Shown here in pieces: positions 53,793 to 64,000 of a stretch of DNA of 64,000 nucleotides (position 1 is its first letter; each line of letters begins with the position of its first letter). The stretch comes from Cubamyces lactineus (lineage: Eukaryota; Basidiomycota; Agaricomycetes; Polyporales; Polyporaceae), in assembly GCA_022376465.1 (NCBI GenBank), contig JACDTU010000021.1:124001-188000 (forward strand). Reading direction: 5' to 3'. Both the position numbers and the translations under genes were made by a program. Below the pieces are notes generated by a model. That model was not told the origin of the DNA, did not search any database, and saw nothing but the letters and a program-made list of their open reading frames with translations.

Positions 53793-55047
53793 GATCGCGC
53801 GTCGTATATTTCAGTCTGTGCACGATGGTATACGCGGGACGTGAATTGCGTGTCAGTTATGGGCTTGACGCGTCGAATCGCGCTAGACGCACGCGAGTGT
53901 TGAACGTACGGATGAGAGAAGCAAAGGGGGAACAGGCGCGGGTGCGTGGCGGCGAGCGCGGAGGACGACAGGTGCGAAAGGGGCCTTTACGCGCTCGAGG
54001 TTGAATGCGGAATCAGGTGGGCGCGCCCACAAAGAAATGTATGTCGGGTGGAGCACAACGCGCGCGCGGAGGAGGACTGCGGGGATGGTGGTGGTCGGAG
54101 AGGAAGGAGCGGAGGCGGCGAGAAGGGTGAGACGGCATGACAGGGTCTCAATGAATGCGAGCGGTATCGGTGTGATCGGGACGGCCTTCGACCAACTGCA
54201 GCAGCAACGCCCGCCAGATCTCTCAACAAGATCTATCCCCGCGTCACGTGCGTCGCGTTCCCTCCGCGTCGACGCGTCGCGCGGTGAGTTCGAGCTTGTA
54301 CTTGCACCGCGACTGTGAAAAGGCATTGTAGAGAGTTCTGTCTCATTACACCCACCTCTTTCAGCGCGTTGCTACGGAACACAGCCCGCATCGTCATGAT
54401 GAAGACGTACGCCTCCAGGTTGCAGTCCCGCCGAAAAGCGTGTAATACACATTTCCGCCGCGAGGAACTAGACTGCAGCTTACCTAGAACCTACCTGTCT
54501 CTTCGGTAAGCACCCAAAACCTGAGTCTCTGAATTTATAGAACCGCCCTCCGCAGATGCAATGACCAGCCTGCAGGATTGTATCCCGCTACACCCGCGAG
54601 ACTGTTAGCGCTCGGCGCTCGGCGTGCGGGGGGCAGGAAATCACGTGTTTGCAGGGAGTGCATACCTCCGTCATGGCGATGGCGAGGTGGAGCGGGGTAG
54701 GAGAGGACGCGAGCTAGGGCGTTCTGGCGATGACCGCGAGGTGGAGCATGCACGTCCCCTCCCTCATCCGGCGCGCTATCTGCGTGTACCCTTTAAGCCC
54801 ACCGCCTCCCCTCGAGGTCGACGTTTCTCGCTTGGCGTACCACTTTTCGCCTCCCCTTTGCTCCCGCGCGGTAGACCTCCCCATCTCCCCACCCACCCAT
54901 CCGTCACTCGCACACCTTCATCTTCGTCGTCGACACCCACGACGCGACGACCTCGACTCACGCGCATCAACACTGAGAAGCTCATACATACAGAAGCAGT
55001 GTTCATCCAAGTCACAGTACACTTGAGCTACCCGAAGACCTGCAGAC
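53793..55047. other. Divergent intergenic region, no gene assigned
   Basis: Between the starts of H2A.Z and the PalI-like gene. GC-rich frames on both strands at about 53880-54330 are open but compositionally simple. A pyrimidine-rich stretch at about 54850-54960 precedes the PalI-like start. Confidence 0.4.
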
Positions 55048-56060
55048 ATGCCACGCGTGTTCCACATCCCGGGGGTCATCTTCCTCCTCTGTGCCTTCGT
55101 CCTCCTCTTCCTCACCTCCATCTCGCTGCCGTACCTGACCGCCATCGACATCGCGCGTGTCAAGTTCAAGAGCGGCAGCCCGTCTGTCGGCCCGGATACG
55201 AACGCTATCAATGAGATTCGAGTGCGTATCCCTCCCGTACCTCTTACCTGCTGCTCCCGTTCTGACGCTTGGCGTTTCGCAATGCGTTGAACATCTGTTA
55301 GTTCGGCACCTGGTACGTTTCGCGAGACAAGCGCCCCGCTCCCGCGATTGTATAGCTGACCATCGTTTGGCTCGCACACAGGGCAAATTGCTGGTACGAG
55401 AAGCAAGGCGTCCGTGCGTGCAGCTCCGCAGACAACGCATACACGACGACGCTCTTCGACGCCCATCGCCAAGACTCTGTGACCATCGGCGCGTCTTGGA
55501 CGCGCGGCCTCGCAGTCCACCCTGTCGGTACGTCCTCCCTCTCCCTCTCTACCTCTCTACCCCATCCCCTCTATCCTGCTCTCCTTTGTACGTGTTGTTC
55601 GCATTGCTGACCGGGACATCTATCCACACAGCAACGGGCGTTACCTTCATCGCGCTGCTGCTCTCGCTCTCCACCCACGTCACGTTCACGCTCCTCGCGT
55701 CGCTCGTCTCGTTCCTCGCCGCGCTCCTCACGCTGATCGCGTTCGCAATCGACATCGCGCTCTACGCGTACGTCAAGCACCAGATGGGCAAGCTCGACGG
55801 CGTCGCGTCCAACACCGACACCGCCCCTGGTGAGTCCCCTCTCTCACACACTCCCTCTCCACTGTTCTCCGTCTCCGTTTGGTTTGTTGACGACGAAAGT
55901 GCTGACGCGTGGATGAATGACAGGGTTCTGGATGACGTTTGTGGCGTTCCTCCTCCTGTGCTTCGCGGGGTGCACTGTCTGCTTCGGGCGCAGGCGGGAC
56001 CGGATGGAGGGCGCGACGACCTACAACTACTCGTGGAAAGATCGCTTTCGCCGCTACTAG
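55048..56060 (+). CDS. PalI/Rim9-type four-helix membrane protein (SUR7/PalI family)
   Basis: Five exons, 55048-55221, 55302-55312, 55382-55527, 55632-55829 and 55924-56060, join to 221 residues. Helix 1 reads GVIFLLCAFVLLFLTSISLP. The outer loop has the claudin-like pattern FGTWANCWYEKQG..C. Then come LVSFLAALLTLIAFAIDIAL and a last helix TFVAFLLLCFAGCTVCFG, with a basic tail (GRRRDRMEG). In ascomycetes PalI/Rim9 helps the ambient-pH sensing complex at the plasma membrane; the basidiomycete role is inferred. The second exon is only 11 nt (TTCGGCACCTG), yet it encodes the conserved FGTW. Confidence 0.84.
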
Positions 56061-56358
56061 GCCGTGAGCTGTCTCTGTACCGACGTTCTGTATATGTGCT
56101 GCGGACGTATGGACATGTGCACGTATCATACCTACGTAAATGTTTGTGAGCTGCTCTTCCGTAGACGAATGTAGATGATCTGATACTTACGATGCATTCC
56201 CCCTTCCTTCAAAGACATCTACGTTGAGCCATGTTTAAACGCGCAGGCAGACTTCGACAGACAAAGCATGCCATATGATTAGTGGAAACAGGAAGATATG
56301 CTACAGGTTCGGCTAGTAATACAATGATTCACAAAGAGCGTCCCCCCAATCATACACC

Positions 56359-56955
56359 TCAATCGTGAGGGGCGCGAGCCTGGCCCTGCGCGGCAGCCTT
56401 GCCACCAGCCTCCCGAAGCTCGCCCTTCTCGTGCATCGCGGCATTGCCCATCACTTTGCCGGTGACCTACAAATGCGTATTGAGTCAGCGTCGGCCTTCT
56501 AGAGCTCAAAAATCGTGACAATATACCTTCTGCGTCTTGCCGATAATCTTGTCCGTCATCTTCGCCTTACCCTCAGGCAAGTCCGGGTCGCCGCCAATAG
56601 CGACCCCTCCCCGCTCCGTCGGCTGCACGCCCAACGGGCGGTCTTCGTTGAACGCCGTCTTCCCCATCGTATTATCGTCATACGCCGACGCCTCCTTCCC
56701 AGGACCCGTCGTGCCCGCGCTGTGTTGTCCCCCAGCCATGACCGCGGCGGTGTCGGACCCGGGGCCGAATTCACGCTGGTTGCGGTCCTGCCAGACGCGC
56801 GAGTCGTTCGTCACGTCCGCGCTGTAGTTGGGCGCGGCGGGGGCTGCGCCGCGTGCACCCGGGAGGGGGTCGGAGGACCCGTGGAGATGGTGTGAGGGGG
56901 GAGGTTGGGTCGTGAAGGTGTTGGAGGCGGCGTTGGTTGGGGGGTATTGGGACAT
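56359..56955 (-). CDS. CsbD-like stress-associated protein
   Basis: Two exons, 56955-56527 and 56466-56359, join to 178 residues. The N-terminus is Pro/Thr/Ser-rich and disordered. Conserved blocks are VWQDRNQREFGPGSD, RPLGVQPTERGGVAIGGD and then the C-terminal CsbD-like segment KMTDKIIGKTQKVTGKVMGN followed by HEKGELREAGGKAAA. Fungal members of this kind are often highly expressed under stress or in spores, but the function is unproven. Its start is on a pyrimidine-rich promoter of about 100 bp. Confidence 0.8.
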
Positions 56956-58213
56956 GGTGGTAGTCTTGGTTGGTGTGAAGTTCGAGATGTTAGACTTTGG
57001 TGAACGTAGAGCGATGGTGGTAGTGGTTTGAGTTGGTTACAGAGTTGTGTGAGGAATGTAAGCTGTCTATCCCAAGTTATATACACTTGTGCAGCGTCAA
57101 GTGGATGGCGCGCCGGGGTGTAAGAGAGAGGGAGTAGTGGAGATGACGTCATAGGCGTCATTGGATCCCAAAGGGGAAGGTGCGTATGTTGGGCACCTGA
57201 ACGTTACAGTAGAAATTGCCCCGCTGCCTCCACTCATAGCGACGCACCACATCCGTGTGGTGACATATATGGAAATCGCACGAGTAATACAGTCAACAAC
57301 TAGGCGTAGGAGTCTTAGTACTGCTTGCATGGGGCGTTTGATAGCGCAGATCCTCACCAGTGAGTAGGGGGGTCGTCTGGGAGCTTGGATTCAACGCGTT
57401 TTCGTATAGCCTTGCCGATCTCGCGCGGTAGCATGGCTCGTACGCAAATCCCGTCAGAGATTGCCACGGACAGGTGGATTGTCGTTGAAAAAGCCGGGCC
57501 CGACGTGAGCGCTCGCTCAGCAGACCATTCAGCTGCACTGCCTTACATAATCTTGCCTTGACGCAGTGGGGCCCCGGGAGTTGTAGTACCTACTTGTACG
57601 TACAGGGACAGCGTGCATCGTGGTCTTCTGCAGCTATTCTAGACGAGCGCATGAGTCAAACGGTACATTCTGCCGATGGCTGCTTGCAAATCAGCACGCA
57701 TTCGATAGGGCACGTTCAACCGCGCGGACTCGCCTGGGTCGAAAATTACTAGTTCTGCGCGGAATCGCTGGGGAAGCTCTATCTGCGACGTGCGTCTGTA
57801 TAGTATCTTAGGTGAAGTAACGCTAATTGACATTAGTCGCCCAGCAATTGCTCTGGTGGTCCTGTAGTTGGCCTGCTCGGGCCAACAGCTCGACTGAAGT
57901 TCGGCGTTGCATGCGTAGAGGCGAGCAAATCTTCAAGAACGTGCACGCGAATAGATCATGTTCGGTGACCGGGTCCCCAAAAGTTGCTTCGGAACACATT
58001 CACGGCATGTATGCGGTATGACGTTCTTTGCATGTCCGAGTCACAGGATTGGTCTGGCACGATTGCCTGCCGATAGCTGAGTTCCAATGCAATTCCTCCC
58101 GAGCATCCATTTCTACGCGAGCGAAGTACTACTCATAATCATTAGCTACCTCAGGCTCCGGACACCTGGAGGCCACGTCCCACTGTCTTGAACGAACCTG
58201 CCAGTGCGCAGTC
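56956..58213. other. Intergenic, no gene seen
   Basis: Divergent promoter region between the CsbD-like gene and the permease. I searched by eye for tRNA-like A/B boxes and found none convincing. Confidence 0.35.
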
Positions 58214-60682
58214 ATGGCCCACAGCTTGCTTGGCATCACCGACCTCACCACTAGTGAAGAGCAAGCTAGAGCATCGGATCTCATGGACAGCGATAAACGG
58301 CGCTCAAAAGAGGATTACCTGGGCTGCGACCCCTCGACTCCCATAGATGGTGATGATGATGCGACAACTGCTCTGCGCGCACGTCGTGTGTGACGAAAGC
58401 TCGACATGCGGATCCTCCCTCTCATTTCGACGTTTTTCGTCTTGTCCTTCCTGTAAGTGATCAGTATCGACGTTGTTCTGTCGTTTCGATTCATAGTGAT
58501 TGACTCGGCCCCTCCCTTCTACCAGGGATCGCACGACCATTGGTGAGGCGTTGCTATGCGCGCACAATTACTGAGGCTTGCTGAACGTCCATACTATTCG
58601 AACGTAACAGGGAACGCGAAAGTCGCTGGCTTACCTGCTGCCCTGCATCTAACAGGCTTACAATACAACCTCTGCTCGGCGATCTTCTTTGTGAGCAGAT
58701 TCTAAAGCCTTCACCTCTGTTCAAGTTCGATCACCACTGACTATCGCCTCATAGATTCCGTACTGCTTCTTCGAAGTACCTTCGTGCGTGACACATACTC
58801 GCGAGCGCTCGGGCTAGCACTGAACCCATCCCAGCAACATCGCCTTGAAACGCTTCTCTCCGGCGAAATGGCATACGTCCTCTAAATTGATACGTCGCAA
58901 TCACCTAGCTCACGCACAGAGATGACGCTCGTCTCAGTTCCTACTCTTATGTTCTGCTGGTCGGTGGTCATGATCTCGATGGCGTTCGTGAAGAGCTTCG
59001 GGGGGCTTTTGACGTGAGTTGAACAATGCGGACTCCCATGGTCAGGCTCAGGGACATTGACGGACGACATACGATCAGAGCGCGTGTCTTTCTCGGAGTA
59101 GCCGAGGTACGCTCTATCTCAATCCCTCTTCATTGGCAATAATACGATACCTCTGACAGGCAGGCTTGTTCCCCGGCGCGACGTTCTACCTATGCATGTG
59201 GTACCCGCGGGCGTACCAGGCCCAAAGGGTAGCGATCATGTCTGGATCGTCATCGGTTGCAGGTAGGCGATCCGCTCCCCGTCTCGTTATAGATCTATGC
59301 ATGTGCTGACAATTTGCTCATAGGAGCTTTTGGCGGGTTGCTCGCGTTCGCTATCGAGAAATTGAATGGGTAAGCGTATCTGTTCCTCAGATACGACTAG
59401 GTGGCTAGGTAGCTCACCCATGGAATCAATAGCGTCGGGGGGCTGGCAGGATGGTCATGGATTGTGGGTATCTCCGCTGGTCATTGCTTATATTGCTCAT
59501 TCAAGGACCCTTGTAGTTCCTATTGGAAGGCTTGCTGACAACAGTCGTCGCACTTCTCGCATACATTGTGATGCAAGACGTAAGATGATTGCAGGTCCTG
59601 TAGTGCAGAGCTAGGGCGCACTAAATCCCTTCCACGCTCGCAGTATCCTGAACGCGCGACCTTCCTGACTGAAGATGAGCGCGCCTGGCTAGTCAGCACT
59701 CTCGAGTCGGACAATGCCGGGCTCTCCAAAGAGCTGAAGTGGAAGTTCATCCGCCAGGCTTTGTCTGATTCTCGTTCCTACCTCATGGTCGCGCTCTTTC
59801 TCTTGTACGCACCACCTAATATCTCCTGTGCTTGCTCTAACAACTCATCGCACTTTCTGCGCAGCACGACCATTCCCTCCTACGCCTTTGTGCTCTTCCT
59901 CCCGACCATCATCTCCGGACTCGGCTTCTCCACCTCCCGCGCACAACTCCTGTCCGTCCCACCAAACATCGCTGGTGCCTTCTTCACGGTCCTCGCAGGA
60001 GTCCTCGCGGATCGCTGGCGCGCGCGCGGAGCATTCATTCTCGTTGGGCTTGTATTCCCACTCGTCGGGTATGCCATCCTGTACGCGACGTCGTCCCCTG
60101 GCACAGGCTACGCCGCCACAATCATCGCAGCTTGTGGGATCTATCCTACCGAAGCATGCATCGTCTCGTGGACAGGCGCGAACTTCGCGGGCGAGGCCAA
60201 GCGCGCGGTGGTACTTGCCATGGTGATCGGCTGTGGCAATCTTGGAGGGTTCGTCCTGTGTGTCCTTGCAAGGGCGCGCTTCGATGCACTGAACGCTTGA
60301 TGACAGGATTGCCTCGTCGTTCATCTATCGACCACAGGATATCCCGCGGTACCATCCCGGACATGCAACGTGCATCGCGTGCCTCTGCCTCTCGTAAGTG
60401 AAGCTCCGTCATGCAGATGCCAAACCTATGAAATGACTGGTGTGGATACGTTGTACAGGATCGTCATCTGTGCGTATTCCATGTACAACTTCGCGCGGCT
60501 GAACCGCCAGAAGCGCGAATGGTGCGTGCAAGAGGGCATCCGGCTGGAACTTGCCGCTGGAGATGAGAGGAACACACTCGAGTTCAAGGATATGGGTGAC
60601 GCATCACCCTTGTATAGGTATGGCTGTATCGCTGCCAGTCAAAGTGCATTCACGTTCACACCATTGTAGGTATATCATCTGA
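58214..60682 (+). CDS. MFS permease of the allantoate/anion:cation symporter group, with an early in-frame TGA
   Basis: About twelve hydrophobic segments in many exons. Key blocks: RKLDMRILPLISTFFVLSFL, DRTTIGNAKVAGLPA, LQYNLCSAIFFIPYCFFEVP, SNIALKRFSPAKW, FLGVAEAGLFPGATFYLCMW, AGAFGGLLAFAIEKLNG, FLTEDERAWLVSTLE, SYAFVLFLPTIISGLGFS, CGNLGGIVSSFIYRPQD, YNFARLNRQKREW, ending LYRYII. This is the Dal5-like family that imports organic anions or vitamins. From ATG 58214 the frame meets TGA at 58391-58393, directly before RKLDMRIL; no intron I tried removes it. ATG 58406 would give a slightly shortened protein with all helices. The gene may be damaged or start there. Confidence 0.75.
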
Positions 60683-61465
60683 AACGGCGCACTATCGTGT
60701 GAATACTCGAGTCGATGCATGCACAACTCACTATGCTCCGTAGTCGGACGGTACCCAGTTCTCTGACCTCTAGCGCCTCGGATGCGCCCGTAGCCCTACA
60801 TCCCGCCGAATCCACCTTGACACACATGCTGATCCTCTGTGTATGTATGGGACAGCGTGATGTCGTTCCCGCAGTATGCCATAGTAGACGTCCCTTTGTT
60901 TACGTCCGAGCCGAACCACCACCATACGTTGGGGCTATCCCACGCACCTGTGTAATCCTTTCATAACGATACCAAGCACCTGAGTTGAGCACCACGCCCT
61001 CCTGCGAGTGTGCCGCGTGCATATATGACAGGAAATCATTCACGAAGTACCGATAGTACTACTACTGTACCTAGTAAGACGAGTTTGAAATTGGCCTCAG
61101 TGAGATTATAGTGTCCCTTGGGTTAAGGTTGAGGCATTGGCCAATTGCGGTGACCTGTCACCGACACGTGGCAAAATCAACCTCAATACTCGTCTGTCTG
61201 GGTTAAACACCGGCGAGGCCGCGCACTGGACCGTACAGCCCGAGCATCAAGAGCTGGTAGGTCGTTCTGGGATGGCAGGTTCTGGGTGTCGATACGACTG
61301 ATCACTTGTTGGACGAAGACGTTCCTTAGGCGCTCCACGCGTGGTTCGCAAATTCTGTCCGTGACAGTAAGCTCGCCCGGCGCACTCTGGTAGGCTTGGA
61401 AGTCGGCGTTTCGAATACTGAGCAATGCTGACTCGTGATAATTTTGCGACGTATAGGTTTCGAGC
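60683..61465. other. Intergenic, no gene seen
   Basis: 3' region of the permease and promoter of the next gene; no supported feature. Confidence 0.35.
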
Positions 61466-62758
61466 ATGTCGACTGTCTTTCACAACATGCAGATGGCGAG
61501 ACCTCTGCGGGGATTCTTCCTCTCCTCTCCTTTGCGCTCCTCGGAAGATGCTGTTCGACTGTATGCTTGGTTTCGGCCAACAACATGTACCCAACGAGGT
61601 TCACACGCTAACCTCTGGTATCGCTCGCTCTCTACGACGTCCTATGCCCATGGCGACAACGAAACCGAGACACTGACCCAAGAGTCACTGTCCAGAGAGA
61701 CCTTCCGTGGCCGAGGTCGCCGTCATGAACGCAAGATCTCAACTTTATCCCCGACGCGCCTCACCCCTGCCGACCACATAGACATTTCAAACGCGGCTTC
61801 CCCAGTATGCTCGCTGGCGTCTTCGACAGGTCTCCATATGGATTCATTCTTCCGGATAGAATGTCCAAGTACCTTCAAAAACGGTGTCTTCCCGCCCAAT
61901 ACCCGTGGCTTCCTGTACTACCACCGCGACCCCACCGCCCCGCCTATGGCTGGGGAACTTCGCTTTCGGGTAACGAGTGGGGCAGATCCCTCGCTATTTG
62001 CGTCCGGACACGATCTCTTGTGCGACAATGGCCTCCCTTACCACATCTCGCTCGTGAGCATCGCATCAAGCGGACACATGTACGAGAACGCCAAGAAGAG
62101 CCTCGTACAAGAGGGGCTCGTGTCGGAAGAGGTCATGCAGAAAGCTGCGGCGCAATGTCTTCCGAGGACTTCACGAATACTGCACTCCTTCGGCCAACCC
62201 TTCTTGCTCTGTTTCGGCACATACGGACAGATTTTCCACGTTGTGGGCTGGGACGCGATTCATCGTGGCCTACTTCGAGGTATCACATGCATACAGAAGT
62301 TGGTGCCTCGGCGCCCATCGAACTCGACAACCAACGGCCCAATCTCCCCCAAGAGCGGATACGTTCTCGTCACAGGTGAGTTCATCCGCGCCGTGGCCCT
62401 TTCGCGGATGCCTCGCTCAATGCACCACATCGTCGCCTACTCTTTATTAGGTTCCGCCATATGCCGTTTCGAGAAATCCACGCTCCCGCAGCACGAGGGC
62501 AGACGCGTCGTCGTCTGCCGCGTGCTCCGCATCGTGGATCCCATCAAGTGCAGCTCAGTGTTGCGCGTCCCCGAGCGGTTGATCCCCCGCGAGGGCGAAC
62601 TTATGCGGACGTCCATTCGCGAGGTCAGGGGGCCTTGCTGGTACATCGACGTAGATACGGGCATGACCTCGAAGAAGCTGCGTTCTGTAGAGCTAGCGAA
62701 AGCTCTTGCAGTCCTTTATGACAACGAAGCTCGCGCACGGGAGCTCGCGGCACGCTAA
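61466..62758 (+). CDS. Conserved Agaricomycete protein of unknown function
   Basis: A single exon of 430 codons from ATG 61466 to TAA 62756-62758. Blocks: NTRGFLYYHRDPTAPPMAGE, LRFRVTSGADPSLFASGHDL, PYHISLVSIASSGHMYE, FGQPFLLCFGTYGQIFHVVG and a basic C-terminal half (GRRVVVCRVLRIVDPIKC). It is a family I have seen repeatedly in mushroom genomes, with a probable beta-rich N-terminal domain and no catalytic motif I can name. The first 40 residues are Arg/Ser-rich and could be a mitochondrial presequence. No function is assigned. Confidence 0.65.
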   Translation: MSTVFHNMQMARPLRGFFLSSPLRSSEDAVRLYAWFRPTTCTQRGSHANLWYRSLSTTSYAHGDNETETLTQESLSRETFRGRGRRHERKISTLSPTRLTPADHIDISNAASPVCSLASSTGLHMDSFFRIECPSTFKNGVFPPNTRGFLYYHRDPTAPPMAGELRFRVTSGADPSLFASGHDLLCDNGLPYHISLVSIASSGHMYENAKKSLVQEGLVSEEVMQKAAAQCLPRTSRILHSFGQPFLLCFGTYGQIFHVVGWDAIHRGLLRGITCIQKLVPRRPSNSTTNGPISPKSGYVLVTGEFIRAVALSRMPRSMHHIVAYSLLGSAICRFEKSTLPQHEGRRVVVCRVLRIVDPIKCSSVLRVPERLIPREGELMRTSIREVRGPCWYIDVDTGMTSKKLRSVELAKALAVLYDNEARARELAAR

Positions 62759-63420
62759 GCCGTTGTATCGCCCCTTGGCGGCGGCCAAGTGCCAGACGGC
62801 CCGATGGGTGAGTGGGGCGCGGTCTATCTCTGCGGTTGTGATCACAGTTCGCTCAATGATTATAGCAGGTCCATGTGGCTTCGAAACCTTTGAAGCTTGC
62901 GAGTCGCGCTGCTGGGACGCTTGCGAACTTCGATTCCTTTACGGTGGTCAATTCCATCATCGGTTTTTGGAGAGGGATTCGTCTTGCACGTCATCCACAA
63001 CCACGTGCGCAAGGCATCGACGCTATTGCACCTACGATTGACCACACAGGTACAGGTTGGGTGCACGAGCCAACTTGTCGTGAACGCAGGGGGGGCACGC
63101 GATTTTATAGATGCGTTCCTGCTCTCAATATCATATTCTCAAATAGATTGGCACACTCAAACGTAGGTTCTCCATCCATCGGATAATGCGGTCATCAAAT
63201 TCGTGCGGTCATAAGTTTTAGCAGGTGCGAAGAATGAGAGGGAACCGTGCTTCGCTTTGCAGGCCAAGTCGAAAATCGTAACAGAGTTCCGGTTTGCCCG
63301 AGGGTGGGAGGTCCAGATGTCCACGAGGACCGTCTTCTCGTGGAGACCGTCAAACTGTAGTATGGCGTACCGTGTGAGACGAGCACTCGTGCATAAGAAG
63401 GCGAAACAACTCACAAATGC
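62759..63420. other. Convergent intergenic region, no gene seen
   Basis: Between two stops. No motif-bearing frame on either strand. Confidence 0.35.
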
Positions 63421-64000
63421 TCAGATGCCCATAAGAACGGCCAGAGCTCCCGCGAGCACGGTGACTGCTCCGACGTGGCGCGCTATCGACGCAGCTCCGT
63501 CAGGTGCGTTACCAAGGATGCTGGTAGGTGTGGGGAAAACGCCAGAGCCCAAGTCCGACACTGTGCCCTGGCTCGTCGTGGACGTCGCGGATGTTGCAGG
63601 GAAGGAGTCCCACTCGTCGCCGCTCGGCTGGGGCGTCGTAGAATCATTCTCTTCGAGGCTCGAGGTGGGGGTGAACGTGACGACCGTTGAGGTCGCTGAA
63701 GTCGCGCGGTGGCTCGTGGTGTGAGATACGGTAGACGTATGGTGTGTCGAGGTGGGCTCATCTCCGCCGATCGTGATAGGGTCTCCGGCAGACCCTACGC
63801 AAATCTCGCCCCAAGGACAGCAGCCACCATCCTGGCAGACATACCTATCGGGGAGGTGATCGGTCAGCTACCTGTGCGTCGGACGAGACATCTGGCAAAC
63901 CAACCCTGCAGGGCAGAAGTTGCCGTCTAGAGTGAGATATATGTCAGTGTGCGTTGAAGCTTGTATTTCGCGCAATTACGTACCGCTGCAGCATTCTGCG
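63421..64000 (-). CDS. Secreted, Ser/Thr-rich GPI-anchored protein, 3' end (gene continues past the window)
   Basis: On the reverse strand, ending TGA at 63423-63421. Visible exons include AECCSDGNFCPAGLVCQM (interrupted by an intron at about 63979-63928) and YVCQDGGCCPWGEICVG, then a long Thr/Ser-rich mucin-like stretch (TSTHHTSTVSHTTSHRATS). It ends with small residues and a hydrophobic tail, HVGAVTVLAGALAVLMGI, typical of a GPI attachment signal. Cysteine clusters of this C-x-x-G-x-C-C type occur in many basidiomycete wall proteins. The signal peptide would be upstream of the window. The exon junction near 63890-63850 is uncertain; a 45-nt intron with a weak donor fits best. Confidence 0.7.

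Noticed and set aside
53883..54326. 147-codon reverse frame upstream of H2A.Z
   Set aside because: Arg/Ala/Pro-rich translation of GC-rich DNA, no family motif, no splice partner, and it lies in a divergent promoter region.
54624..55214. 196-codon forward frame overlapping the PalI-like start
   Set aside because: It runs through the pyrimidine-rich 5' region and overlaps the real first exon in another frame; the PalI frame has clear helices and motifs.

Overview
This is a stretch of a filamentous basidiomycete genome, most likely an Agaricomycete and probably a polypore-like wood decayer. The genes are dense and broken by many 45-65 bp GT-AG introns. The families point the same way: DUF6533 membrane protein, Agaricomycete HRD-A-F-x-D-N kinase family, DUF6589, F-box and BTB singletons, PalI, CsbD-like and GPI-anchored wall proteins. 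The organism is inferred from gene content only.

Layout. 1-4484: the 3' end of a Tah18-type diflavin reductase, a secreted beta-lactamase-fold serine hydrolase, and an F-box protein. 5041-7217: a kinase-like gene, then the decayed 3' part of a second beta-lactamase-fold gene. 7448-13531: a SNF2/RING helicase of Uls1 type and a BTB protein. 14026-21630: four reverse-strand genes (SDR, DUF6533 7-TM protein, and two tandem MDR reductases). 22232-24890: the AP-1 beta adaptin. 25186-27027 and 50385-51982: two paralogous 2-oxoglutarate/Fe(II) oxygenases, the first decayed and the second intact. 53116-64000: histone H2A.Z, a PalI/Rim9-like protein, a CsbD-like protein, an MFS permease with an in-frame stop, a conserved unknown protein, and the 3' end of a GPI-anchored wall protein.

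The most interesting part lies between the two oxygenase paralogues. Positions 27445-50289 look like one DNA transposon. It has a 9-bp direct repeat on each side (GATATTCAC), short terminal inverted repeats (TAGTCT/AGACTA), and long subterminal inverted repeats with perfect hairpins. It carries two genes facing apart: a RecQ-type helicase with a Zn motif and a Pro-rich tail, and a DUF6589 protein. Without later insertions it would be about 8.0 kb. I propose that DUF6589 is the transposase and RecQ a partner helicase; this is inference.

That element has been hit twice in nested order. A Ty1/copia element (33913-48730, identical 298-bp LTRs, TSD TCGAC) sits in a DUF6589 exon. A Ty3/gypsy chromovirus (37160-46089, identical 540-bp LTRs, TSD CATGC) sits inside the copia integrase region. 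The chromovirus has signs of Tf1-like self-priming, a GGGTTTT -1 frameshift heptamer directly before the gag stop, an AUG-less first reading frame overlapping gag by ATGA, and an extra 431-codon frame after pol.
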